Shown here one piece after another: positions 7,619-16,137 of a DNA stretch of 64,000 nt. Under the pieces are notes generated by a model. That model did not search any database. It had not been told where the DNA came from and saw only the letters and a program-made list of their open reading frames with translations. The DNA is from Gammaproteobacteria bacterium. Lineage in GTDB: Bacteria; Pseudomonadota; Gammaproteobacteria; Eutrophobiales; Eutrophobiaceae. Made by a program: the position numbers and the translations under genes. The DNA lies in the NCBI GenBank assembly GCA_021773215.1, contig JAJFKM010000077.1:40325-104324 (forward strand), written 5' to 3'. The stretch's first letter is position 1. The number at the start of each line of letters is the position of its first letter.

Positions 7619-7726
7619 GAAAGTTTGTTTTTAATGAAGGTAAAATTTTTCAAATCTATATCAGGTATTAAAGTGAGTGAATTATGTGCTAATAAAAATA
7701 TTATGCGTTAGTATTTCTGTCTGTCA

Positions 7727-7767
7727 GGTGGTGAATATTTATGAGGGTGGTGAATATTTATGAGTAA
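7727..7767 (+). repeat. Tandem 19-bp duplication over the start region, creating an 8-codon uORF
   Basis: GGTGGTGAATATTTATGAG occurs twice head to tail (7727-7745 and 7746-7764). Each copy carries a GGTGG element and an ATG. The first ATG (7741) opens the frame MRVVNIYE and stops at TAA 7765-7767, overlapping the real start at 7760 in another frame. Translational coupling or dampening of the downstream gene is possible. Confidence 0.7.
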
Positions 7768-9559
7768 AAAAATAAGACGTGGTTATGCTATCGCTGGTGA
7801 CACAGATACGAACGATCTGGTTGGTCCCATCCCGCCCCCAGAAAATCAAAGAGCGAGAATGACGAGGTGGTTTTCACCAACGGAACTTCTTCGGATAGTG
7901 GCAGATGTAGTTGTTTCTACATTAATTGGAAAATATATCAGCACAAGGTTAATTGAGGCGTTAAAGGAACCAAAGGCACCATCACATGATTATTCTAAAG
8001 GTGACATTGATTTAAATGAATTTTGGTTTGATTATGTCGCTGACACGGGAGATGGCTGGAATTCCACATATGACATTGCTAGGACCATTGCTCGACCAGT
8101 GCTTGATATACATCTATCTGATACTGATAAATTTCATTCAACTATTCGCGGTAAAATTCTAATTTTTGGTGGTGATGAAATTTACCCTTCTCCGTCACAG
8201 TCTGGCTATCAATTCAAATTAGAAAATGTTTATCGTACTGCTCTGAATGGGGATACTAATCCTCCGGATGTTTTCGCTATCCCTGGTAATCATGATTGGT
8301 ATGATGGATTAGCTGCATTTTCTAGACTCTTTGTTGCAGGAAGGAAGTTGGGTCCTTGTCAAACTAAACAAAAAAGAAGTTACTTCGCTCTTAAGTTACC
8401 TAAAAATTGGTGGCTAATAGCAACTGATATACAGCTTGGGTCAGATATTGATGCAGCTCAGTTACAATATTTTAAAGAGATTGCTGCAGGATTTGATGAG
8501 TTTGCACAAGTAATACTATGTGTAAGTGAACCACACTGGGTCTATGCTTCATTAAATGAGGATAGGGATGATGAAAGTAACCTTGTAGTTCTGGAACAGA
8601 AAGTGTTGAAGAATCGGGTGATGGTTTTTATTTCTGGAGATCAGCATCATTATAGTCGGCATCAAGGACCAAATAATATTCAGAAAATAATTTGTGGTGG
8701 AGGTGGAGCTTTTCTGCATGCAACTCACCGACCAAAGAAATTAAGTAAACTAAATGGCGGCTTTGAACGAATGGCTTGTTATCCAAAAGCTAGTGAATCT
8801 TCTAAGCTAGCATTACGAAATTTTTTATTTCCATTTATTAACCCAGAGTTTTCGATTGTTCCGGGCATTATATATACGATGACCGTGATTATGTCTCAGC
8901 ATGATTTCAGTAACTATAAATTTAATCAGATTAGTATGCTGTATTTAGATTCTGCTGCAAAATTACTGATAGAACCCATTTGGCTTGTTTGGGTATTTTT
9001 ATTATTCAGTTCCTTCATTATTTTTTCAGATCGAAATGGTATGGTTTTTCGTATTGCCGGTGGAATAACACATGCTTTTATCCATATTTGCACAGCACTT
9101 ACTATTGGATGGTTGTCGTTTTATTTAATGCAAACACCTACACCAATTAATATAGATAACCCACTAAATAACCTGTTGGCGCTAACTCTAAATTTTATCT
9201 TGTCTGCAATTATTGGTTCAATATTATTTGGTTCTTATCTATATATTTCTCTAACTTTCTTTGGTAAGCAAGTTGAGGCTGCATTTTCTGGGCTCAGAAT
9301 TCAGGATTGGAAGAGTTTTCTTAGGTTCAATATTGATAACAAAGGTAGCTTGCATATTTATGCTATAGGGATAGATCGTGTTTGTCGTAAGTGGAAAATA
9401 ATACGAGAGGGTAATATTTCGATGTTAGTACCCGATTCAAAAGATTCTAAGGCAACAAAACCACATCTAATTGAACGAATAACGATAAAACCTTTAAAAG
9501 ATTCACATCGGTTAAAGATGTGTAACGTAGAAAGTATATCGACCAACTTTGATCAGTGA
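7760..9559 (+). CDS. Membrane-anchored metallophosphoesterase (calcineurin-like)
   Basis: A 599-residue protein. The N-terminal two-thirds is a calcineurin-like phosphoesterase: DYVADTGDGW (about residues 91-100), FGGDEIYPS (near 135), GNHDWYDG (176-183), and GDQHHYSRH (near 293) in place of the usual GHxH. The C-terminal third has about three hydrophobic segments (WLVWVFLLFSSFIIF, HIFICTALTIGWLSF-like, LTLNFILSAIIGSILFGSYL), so the enzyme is probably tethered to the inner membrane. The substrate is unknown. It heads a tight operon with the GMC oxidoreductase 22 bp downstream, suggesting action on the same lipid or phosphoester substrate. Confidence 0.8.
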   Translation: MSKKIRRGYAIAGDTDTNDLVGPIPPPENQRARMTRWFSPTELLRIVADVVVSTLIGKYISTRLIEALKEPKAPSHDYSKGDIDLNEFWFDYVADTGDGWNSTYDIARTIARPVLDIHLSDTDKFHSTIRGKILIFGGDEIYPSPSQSGYQFKLENVYRTALNGDTNPPDVFAIPGNHDWYDGLAAFSRLFVAGRKLGPCQTKQKRSYFALKLPKNWWLIATDIQLGSDIDAAQLQYFKEIAAGFDEFAQVILCVSEPHWVYASLNEDRDDESNLVVLEQKVLKNRVMVFISGDQHHYSRHQGPNNIQKIICGGGGAFLHATHRPKKLSKLNGGFERMACYPKASESSKLALRNFLFPFINPEFSIVPGIIYTMTVIMSQHDFSNYKFNQISMLYLDSAAKLLIEPIWLVWVFLLFSSFIIFSDRNGMVFRIAGGITHAFIHICTALTIGWLSFYLMQTPTPINIDNPLNNLLALTLNFILSAIIGSILFGSYLYISLTFFGKQVEAAFSGLRIQDWKSFLRFNIDNKGSLHIYAIGIDRVCRKWKIIREGNISMLVPDSKDSKATKPHLIERITIKPLKDSHRLKMCNVESISTNFDQ

Positions 9560-9581
9560 AAATTAGAACGAGGAAATATGC

Positions 9582-11303
9582 ATGACTAATCATTATGAGG
9601 CTATTATCGTGGGTTCTGGGTTCGGTGGTTCAGTCATGGCATATGAATTAGCTAAAGCTGGTATGAAAGTTTGTATTCTTGAGAGAGGTAAAGCTTACCC
9701 TCCAGGCTCATTTCCAAGGAGCCCACGTGAGGTAGCTAGAAATTTCTGGGATCCAAGTAAACGTCTTTATGGAATGTTTGACATTTGGTCATTTCGAAAA
9801 AGCGAGGCGATAGTAGCTAGTGGGCTTGGTGGTGGTTCTCTAATATATGCAAACGTATTAATTCGAAAGCCATCAGAATGGTTCAATCGTGAACTTTCGG
9901 ATGGTACAAACGTGCCTTGGCCAGTAACTTATGAGTTATTAGAGCCACACTATAATGAAGTTGAGAAAATGCTTTGTGGGCAGAAATTTCCATTGAATCG
10001 CTTACCAAAAAAAATGACAAAGAAAGCAAGGGCATTTGCTAGTGCTTCTATTAAAGTTGGATTGAAGACTTACCAGCCTTTATTAGCCGTTACGTTTGCC
10101 AATAAAGGAGAGCCACCAAGGATAGGTGCCCCTATACATTCACTAGATACTAATTTACATAACGCACCGCGTGAAACTTGTCGGTTATGTGGTGAGTGTG
10201 ACTTTGGCTGTAATTATGGCAGCAAAAACACTCTTGATTTTAATTATCTCAGTGCTGCTAAACGACTTGGTGTAGATATTAAAACAATGGCAGAAGTGAG
10301 AAGTTTCAGCCCTATTGAGGATGACGACTCAATTGTTGGGTATAAAGTTTCATTTGTACAACATGATTTAAATGATAAGAATCCATCTAGTAATTTAAAG
10401 TTAAATTCGTTTACTTGCGACAACCTTATTTTGGCCGCAGGAACATTAGGTACAAATTATCTTCTTCTCAAAAATCATCAATTTTTCCCTAGAATTAGTC
10501 ACAAGCTTGGCAGTGGGTACTCAACTAATGGCGATTTACTAAGTTTTGCGATCCAATGTCGGGACGTTCAAAATCAATCAAAAAAACCTAAAATACTTGA
10601 TCCTAGTTGTGGTCCTGTCATTACTACAACAGCAGAAGTAAAGTTTTCCTCAGGAAAGGGAGGGCATATTCAGGATGCAGGTTACCCAGAGTTTCTCAGT
10701 TGGTTGGTAGAAGTGAGTAATATTAGAGGAAATTTATTTCGAATATTTAGATTCATATTTAATAGAATATTTCATTGGTTGCACAATGACCCGAGAAGTG
10801 AGATCGATGCTGAGATCTCTAGGTTATTAGGCTCAGCAAGATTGAGCAGTACTTCACTTCCTCTATTGGCTATGGGGTGTGATAAGGCAAATGGACAAGT
10901 AAGATTAAGAAAAAGTTTATATAGATTCGGTGTATTCCTCGATATTGATTGGGATAAGAAAAGTTCTTCGGAATGCTTTGATACATTATCTAAAACGTGC
11001 AAAGAAGTCGTTAAAGAGATGGGTGGGACTTTCGTAAAAAACCCGTTAAATCGGTTTTTCAAACGAATAATTACTGTTCATCCTCTTGGAGGATGTTCAA
11101 TGGGGATGGATATTAATCAAGGAGTTGTTGCTTCAAATGGTGAGGTTTTTAATTATAAGAATTTGTACATTGCAGATGGTTCAATAATGCCTGCAGCTGT
11201 TGGCACTAATCCAAGTCTTACAATTGCCGCTATGTCTAGACATATAGCAATGGGCATTATTCAACAACATATGAAATTGTCCGAGCAAGAAAGGGAACAT
11301 TAA
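9582..11303 (+). CDS. GMC-family FAD oxidoreductase (cholesterol-oxidase-like)
   Basis: The 573-residue product has the dinucleotide-binding motif VGSGFGGSV at residues 10-18, the FAD contact GLGGGSLIYANVLIRKP, a Cys cluster CRLCGECDFGCNYGS near residue 200, and the C-terminal GMC signature HPLGGCSMG with ADGSIMPAAVGTNPSLTIAA. This is the cholesterol-oxidase/GMC branch rather than choline dehydrogenase. The Cys cluster resembles that of bacterial GMC proteins of the fused GMC-hydrolase type and may bind a metal or an Fe-S centre (inference). AGGA lies 7 nt before the ATG. The gene abuts the hydrolase gene (1 bp gap). The substrate is probably a sterol-, terpenoid- or lipid-like alcohol. Confidence 0.85.
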   Translation: MTNHYEAIIVGSGFGGSVMAYELAKAGMKVCILERGKAYPPGSFPRSPREVARNFWDPSKRLYGMFDIWSFRKSEAIVASGLGGGSLIYANVLIRKPSEWFNRELSDGTNVPWPVTYELLEPHYNEVEKMLCGQKFPLNRLPKKMTKKARAFASASIKVGLKTYQPLLAVTFANKGEPPRIGAPIHSLDTNLHNAPRETCRLCGECDFGCNYGSKNTLDFNYLSAAKRLGVDIKTMAEVRSFSPIEDDDSIVGYKVSFVQHDLNDKNPSSNLKLNSFTCDNLILAAGTLGTNYLLLKNHQFFPRISHKLGSGYSTNGDLLSFAIQCRDVQNQSKKPKILDPSCGPVITTTAEVKFSSGKGGHIQDAGYPEFLSWLVEVSNIRGNLFRIFRFIFNRIFHWLHNDPRSEIDAEISRLLGSARLSSTSLPLLAMGCDKANGQVRLRKSLYRFGVFLDIDWDKKSSSECFDTLSKTCKEVVKEMGGTFVKNPLNRFFKRIITVHPLGGCSMGMDINQGVVASNGEVFNYKNLYIADGSIMPAAVGTNPSLTIAAMSRHIAMGIIQQHMKLSEQEREH

Positions 11304-11304
11304 C

Positions 11305-13089
11305 ATGATTATAAAATCAGTCCAACCTGACTCGAATAAGATAAAGAGAGCATCTTTAAGTTTCACTGAAACTATGCGCGGTTTCTTGACAGATGGTCAA
11401 TTAGATTTTCAATCAGGTTATAGTCTTGGTGAAGAGAAAGGAACAAGTATCACTTTTACTGTAAATATAAAAATTGATGATGTCGAAAAATTTATTGCTT
11501 CATCTAATCATGAAGCCGATGTTTCTGGACATGTAAATTGTGAATTATTTGGTGGTTACATGGAGATAAGGACAGGAAGATTTAATCTTTTTGTTAATAG
11601 TGTGGGGGATAACGAAAGAAAAAAGATGTTATATCGTTTATATCTTCAAACTACTAATGGTAAATTGCTTACTCTTTCTGGATATAAAGATATTTTTGAT
11701 AATGTTGGATTGGATATATGGTCCGATACTACGACGCTGTACATAAATATTATGGAAGGTCATATAGAAGCTGACGGAGAATTATCAGCTAATATCATTG
11801 GTACAGGTATTATGCACATCGGGAAACTAGATTTCATAAAACAGTTAACCTCGTTTCGGTCCGATGCTACGAGAAAATCAGATAGATTGTCTGTAATTAA
11901 TGATTTCGGTCAATTCTTTTTGGGTTCCCTATGGGACATTTATGGCTATTCTGTATTTATGCCTGATACAAATACATATGAAAGAGAGATACCTCTATTT
12001 ACTACAGAGGGTGTTCCTAATGCTGAATGCACAGCGCACAGTATTACGACTTTGGATAAACTCGGATTAGGAATGCTTAGGTTTCATCGAGCTAAATGTA
12101 AAGATGTTGTACTAATAATACATGGGTTAACAACATCTAGTGACATGTTTATTATGCCTGAGCACTATAATCTAGTTACATATCTACTTGATAATAATTT
12201 TTCAGATGTATGGACATTAGATTATCGTATGAGTAATCGGCTACCTTATAACATGCAAAGACATCGTTATAATATGGATGACATTGCATTGTTTGATTAT
12301 CCCCCCGCTTTGGAAAAGATAAGAGAAGAGGTTGGTCAGGATGTTCGTATACATGTTATTTGCCATTGCCTTGGATCAGTTTCATTTTCAATGAGCTTAT
12401 TTGGTAAAGCAGTTACTGGGGTGCGCAGTGTGGTTGCTAATAGCGTGGCATTAACCCCACGAGTACCAAGGTGGTCTTTATTTAAGTTGAGCGTGGCACC
12501 TTTTGTTACAGAATATCTATTGGGTATGATGTACTTAGATCCTCTTTTTAGTGAAAAACCGGGTATAACAATGGGTAAAATATTAGGGAAACTTACGAGT
12601 ATTTTTCATCAGGAATGCGATGTGCCAGCTTGTCATATGCTAAGTTTAATGTGGGGAGCAGGGCATCCAGCTCTTTACAATCATAAAAATCTTGCCGATG
12701 TTACACACCGTCGTGGTGGTGATTTATATGGACCAACAAGCATGCACTTCTATCGGCATGTTAGAAAGATGGTTCGAATGAATAGTACTGCCATAAAATA
12801 TAATAAATCAAATCCTAAGTATAGAGCATTACCTAATGATTATATGGAACATGCAAAAGATATAAATACGCCAATATTATTTATGACTGGACAAGAGAAT
12901 CATGTTTTTAACGATTCTAATATAATATGTTATGAAAGGCTCGAGAAGATAGTACCAGGACGACATCAACTTCGTGTGATACCCGGATATGGACATCAAG
13001 ATGTCTTTATGGGGAAAAATGTTTCCCAAGATGTATTTCCACACATTCTAAAGTTTCTAGAGTCTAATTCTGGAGACATTAAAAATTAA
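11305..13089 (+). CDS. Alpha/beta-fold hydrolase with N-terminal beta-rich domain
   Basis: A 594-residue protein. Residues 1-200 form a beta-rich domain of the type found between GMC oxidoreductase and hydrolase domains in large fused bacterial proteins. From about residue 265 it is an alpha/beta hydrolase: oxyanion-region IIHGLTTSSDMF, nucleophile elbow CHCLGS with Cys355 where Ser is usual, and a C-terminal His in GYGHQDVFMG. A Cys nucleophile recalls dienelactone hydrolase, or may be the norm in this subfamily. No signal peptide was seen. The 1-bp spacing from the GMC gene suggests the two act as one enzyme unit split into two polypeptides. Confidence 0.8.
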   Translation: MIIKSVQPDSNKIKRASLSFTETMRGFLTDGQLDFQSGYSLGEEKGTSITFTVNIKIDDVEKFIASSNHEADVSGHVNCELFGGYMEIRTGRFNLFVNSVGDNERKKMLYRLYLQTTNGKLLTLSGYKDIFDNVGLDIWSDTTTLYINIMEGHIEADGELSANIIGTGIMHIGKLDFIKQLTSFRSDATRKSDRLSVINDFGQFFLGSLWDIYGYSVFMPDTNTYEREIPLFTTEGVPNAECTAHSITTLDKLGLGMLRFHRAKCKDVVLIIHGLTTSSDMFIMPEHYNLVTYLLDNNFSDVWTLDYRMSNRLPYNMQRHRYNMDDIALFDYPPALEKIREEVGQDVRIHVICHCLGSVSFSMSLFGKAVTGVRSVVANSVALTPRVPRWSLFKLSVAPFVTEYLLGMMYLDPLFSEKPGITMGKILGKLTSIFHQECDVPACHMLSLMWGAGHPALYNHKNLADVTHRRGGDLYGPTSMHFYRHVRKMVRMNSTAIKYNKSNPKYRALPNDYMEHAKDINTPILFMTGQENHVFNDSNIICYERLEKIVPGRHQLRVIPGYGHQDVFMGKNVSQDVFPHILKFLESNSGDIKN

Positions 13090-13112
13090 CCAAACAATGA
13101 TGAGTAGCTAGA

Positions 13113-14486
13113 ATGAGAGATAATAAATATACAAGTCACGAATCGTTTGAACACGATAGTATAGATTCACTTGGTTATGATTGGGAACGCATTGCTGATC
13201 CTAATATTAAATCAAAGTTACCATTTAAAATTTATTTACCAAGGACAACTGACCATGTTGTAAATGCTATAAAAGAAACATCAAAATTAGATCAAGAACT
13301 TCGTGTTCGAAGTAAAGGGCACTCAAGTAACGATCTTGTTCTGAATGAAGATGGAGCAATTTTATGCACTGAAAAATTAAATCAAATTATTAATCTAGAT
13401 CTTGAAAAGATGTATATACGTGTCCAAAGTGGAATAATTTTAGCTGATATCGATGAATACTTAGCTGAATATGAAGTAGGGCTTCCAATAATAGGTGACC
13501 ATAACCATATTACAGCTGGTGGTTTTGCATCTGTTGGGGGAATAAGCCCAGCATCTCACAGGTTTGGTTTATTTATTGATAATGTGCTTGCTGTCGAATA
13601 TGTTAATTGGAATGGTGATATTCGATGTTGTGACCGTATAAAAAATATAGAAGAGTTTAACCGAGTTTTGACTGGTACAGGACGTCATGGCGTGATTACT
13701 GAATTAACGTGTAGAATTGAGCGAGGTAATAAGTTTCAGACTGTTTTATATAATGATCGAAAATTATTTTTTAAATCAGAAGCATTTATTTTGGATTCTC
13801 AAAAACTAATATCAAACCCGGGGGATTGTCTCTTCGAAAGGGGTGTGTGGATTGATTATCCATTTGGAAAAACAAAAATTCAAATCGGACAATTTTCAAA
13901 TTACTATAAAACGGCTCAGAATAAATATACAAGATTCAGAAAAACTATTGCATATGGTTATCTACATATGCTGGGAAGATGGGCTGGTAGATTACCTAAA
14001 GTGATAGACATACTTGTTAAGTATCTTGGTATATTAGGAATAATAATTAGTCCTCGTTATGGATCAGTCAAAGACATTGAGAGTTTCACAGATAAAGTTC
14101 TTGATTCAACCGTAGGTGATCCTACCCGCATGTTGATTGTATTAGCTCCTGTAGAAAGCTATGCAGAGCTATTTCGTTCACTGTATGAAATTTGCCTAGA
14201 TGCACGTAAAAATCATGGTGCAATTTCATTTATTTCATTCTATGTGAAAGCAATAAAATCGGATTACTTGCGTATACGAAATGACTCTGGAAAGTTTGCA
14301 GAGTTAATGCTTTATCTTGGAGTACGCCCAGAACAAATGACGAACGAAATATTAAATGAGATGGTGAGTAGTATAGATGCATTATGTATTAAGCATGAAG
14401 CATTAAGATATATGCACACGAAGACTAGTAAAGATAGAGATATATTACAAAAAATAGATCCTAATTATTTGTATAAACAAAATTAA
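13113..14486 (+). CDS. FAD-binding oxidoreductase, VAO/PCMH type
   Basis: The 457-residue product has the PCMH FAD domain: LPRTTDHVVNAIKET, RVRSKGHSSNDLV (the His is a possible covalent FAD site), and ITAGGFASVGGISPASHRFG, then VITELTCRIERG. The C-terminal half is less conserved and does not match a named alditol, lactone or glycolate oxidase well. It is the last of the four co-oriented genes (23 bp after the hydrolase), so the operon carries two flavin oxidoreductases, a hydrolase and a membrane phosphoesterase. Codon use is strongly AT-biased (many ATA, AGA, TTA). Confidence 0.8.
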   Translation: MRDNKYTSHESFEHDSIDSLGYDWERIADPNIKSKLPFKIYLPRTTDHVVNAIKETSKLDQELRVRSKGHSSNDLVLNEDGAILCTEKLNQIINLDLEKMYIRVQSGIILADIDEYLAEYEVGLPIIGDHNHITAGGFASVGGISPASHRFGLFIDNVLAVEYVNWNGDIRCCDRIKNIEEFNRVLTGTGRHGVITELTCRIERGNKFQTVLYNDRKLFFKSEAFILDSQKLISNPGDCLFERGVWIDYPFGKTKIQIGQFSNYYKTAQNKYTRFRKTIAYGYLHMLGRWAGRLPKVIDILVKYLGILGIIISPRYGSVKDIESFTDKVLDSTVGDPTRMLIVLAPVESYAELFRSLYEICLDARKNHGAISFISFYVKAIKSDYLRIRNDSGKFAELMLYLGVRPEQMTNEILNEMVSSIDALCIKHEALRYMHTKTSKDRDILQKIDPNYLYKQN

Positions 14487-14756
14487 TTTAAATTATAAGT
14501 CTGTTGAATTATGATGATGAAAAAATGATTAAAATAAAATCTATATAATCACTATCACTTGGAAAGAATGATAGTAGTTTAGTGAAGGTTTTGAAGAGGT
14601 ATTATGGTCTTTTTGAAATTAAATTATTAGTTATGCTGTAGTTATTTTAGAATTAATCTATAAAATAGACTATTTAATTAATGTATTAAATATAATGATT
14701 GTAAGTAATGTGCTATTGCAAACTAAAATCTAGTAATTCCCGCGGGTATTTAAGTC

Positions 14757-15032
14757 ATGAAGATAACTATAATATTAGCAATACTTTTTTTTTCATCTAT
14801 TTGCATGAGTGATGAGGTCCCAGGATCAGATATATCAACCGTTTATGAGTGGTCAGAAGACTACAAAAAAACACAAGAGATTTTAAAAAAGAACAGAGAT
14901 ATAAGACAACATAAAATAGAAGAAAGTATGAATGCAGATCCAAAAATGGGCGAATCTGATCCAACATCTGAAATGGGGTATGGCGATCCTTGTGGACTAA
15001 TCGTTCTACCCATCTGTGATCCTGGAATATAA
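14757..15032 (+). CDS. Small exported protein of unknown function (91 aa)
   Basis: It begins MKITIILAILFFSSICMSDE, a signal peptide or, given the Cys at position 16, conceivably a lipoprotein signal. The mature part is charged and helical (EWSEDYKKTQEILKKNRDIR) and ends in a compact GDPCGLIVLPICDPGI segment with two Cys that could form a disulfide. No family was recognised. It follows the FAD oxidoreductase after 270 bp of AT-rich sequence in which nothing else was seen, and precedes the next small membrane protein by 13 bp, suggesting a two-gene unit. Confidence 0.5.
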   Translation: MKITIILAILFFSSICMSDEVPGSDISTVYEWSEDYKKTQEILKKNRDIRQHKIEESMNADPKMGESDPTSEMGYGDPCGLIVLPICDPGI

Positions 15033-15045
15033 GTAAATTATCACG

Positions 15046-15585
15046 ATGGATTATGAGAAGCACATTGCTATTTCAAAAGTATATTTATCATATCTATCAA
15101 TAATAGCAATTATTGTAGGCGCTGGATTTACATTATTTGAATACAATGGATATAAAGCCGATAAAAAAATAAACTATAGTTTAAATATTGTCGCAGACTA
15201 TACAAACCCTGAAATTATGAAACATAGAACTAAACTTGATGAAGCGTGGGAAATTGGTTATCCAATTTTAATAAAAAATATAAAAAACTATAAAGATACA
15301 AGCAACGCTTATAATAAATTTATATTAGCTCTTGTAAAAGAGGAAAATTTATCTAGGCCAATTGATTATGTCATGGATTTTTATGAACGAATTTCTCTAT
15401 GTGTTAGTGCAGGATTATGCAAAAAAGATGTCATTGATAAATTTTTCTTAAGGAATGGCCAAATATTTTTTAGAAAATATTACCCATACGTATGTGATCT
15501 CAGAAAAAAATGGAATGACGATACTATTTGGTTAAACGTAGAATTATATTTCAACTCAAAATCTGCAGGTGAAATCTGTAACTAA
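15046..15585 (+). CDS. DUF4760-like membrane-anchored protein
   Basis: The 179-residue product has one N-terminal transmembrane helix (VYLSYLSIIAIIVGAGFTLF) followed by a soluble helical domain with SRPIDYVMDFYERISLCVSA and a Trp/Tyr-rich C-terminus, the general pattern of DUF4760 proteins. The topology is probably N-in with the domain in cytoplasm or periplasm. Function unknown. It lies 13 bp after the small exported protein on the same strand. The 375 bp that follow (15586-15960) hold no gene. Confidence 0.5.
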   Translation: MDYEKHIAISKVYLSYLSIIAIIVGAGFTLFEYNGYKADKKINYSLNIVADYTNPEIMKHRTKLDEAWEIGYPILIKNIKNYKDTSNAYNKFILALVKEENLSRPIDYVMDFYERISLCVSAGLCKKDVIDKFFLRNGQIFFRKYYPYVCDLRKKWNDDTIWLNVELYFNSKSAGEICN

Positions 15586-15911
15586 GGTACTGTGAAGCCA
15601 ACTTATATAAATAAGTAATTAAGACTTTAAAACATCCATGATGGGAGTGAGATGAAAAAGATCTTTATAGATTTCATTGCCTTTAAAATCAAAATTATTT
15701 AATTAAGATATTCTCTAATCGGATAATTTTGATAGGATGACTATTGTGACCTTGATGTCAGATTGCATTATCACAATATAATACTACACACATAACCTTG
15801 AACAACATTATAAAAACTGAGAAATAAAAGACGATATTACACAACAACAGATCTCGTCAATAAGCCATGAACGTTTTTCGATATAAAAATTAAACAGCTG
15901 CCTAAATATGA

Positions 15912-15933
15912 TAATTAGGGGACAGACCACGAT
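15912..15933. other. GGGGACAGACCACG motif, possible transposon scar
   Basis: The string AATTAGGGGACAGACCACG resembles, from memory, short sequences that border REP-associated (Y1) transposase genes in many gammaproteobacteria. No transposase remains here. It lies about 30 bp from the metH remnant and may mark an old rearrangement. Confidence 0.25.
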
Positions 15934-15961
15934 TATCTAGTTCTATGCCATAGAAACTTAT

Positions 15962-16060
15962 CTATGTTTCAGAATCGTAACCTAGATTAGGAGCCAACCA
16001 TCTCTCAACTTGTTTTAAATCCATCCCCTTTCTATGCGAATAATCTTCGACTTGGGTCGC
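15962..16060 (-). pseudogene. Remnant 3' end of a second metH
   Basis: Read on the minus strand this encodes [15 protein letters not shown], then [17 protein letters not shown] and a TAG stop. The intact metH next door ends [15 protein letters not shown] then [11 protein letters not shown]. Many nucleotide differences are synonymous, and QVEDY is closer to canonical MetH (DQVEDY) than the intact copy. It is therefore the end of a different, once functional metH allele and not a fresh tandem copy. Upstream of the conserved part the frame is lost (TAA), and the rest of the gene is missing. It ends 77 bp from the intact metH. Confidence 0.8.
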
Positions 16061-16137
16061 TCTTTAATATCCTATCAACGCGACACTCGCACATCCATGT
16101 GCATCGTCTAAGAATGTGAAACAATAATTACGACCAT

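Noticed and set aside
7634-7711. A 25-codon ORF (MKVKFFKSISGIKVSELCAN...) in the divergent intergenic region
   Set aside because: No ribosome-binding site and it lies in a regulatory region; considered as a second precursor peptide but not supported.
9582-11303. GMC gene as choline dehydrogenase
   Set aside because: The length, Cys cluster and HPLGGCSMG end fit the cholesterol-oxidase branch.
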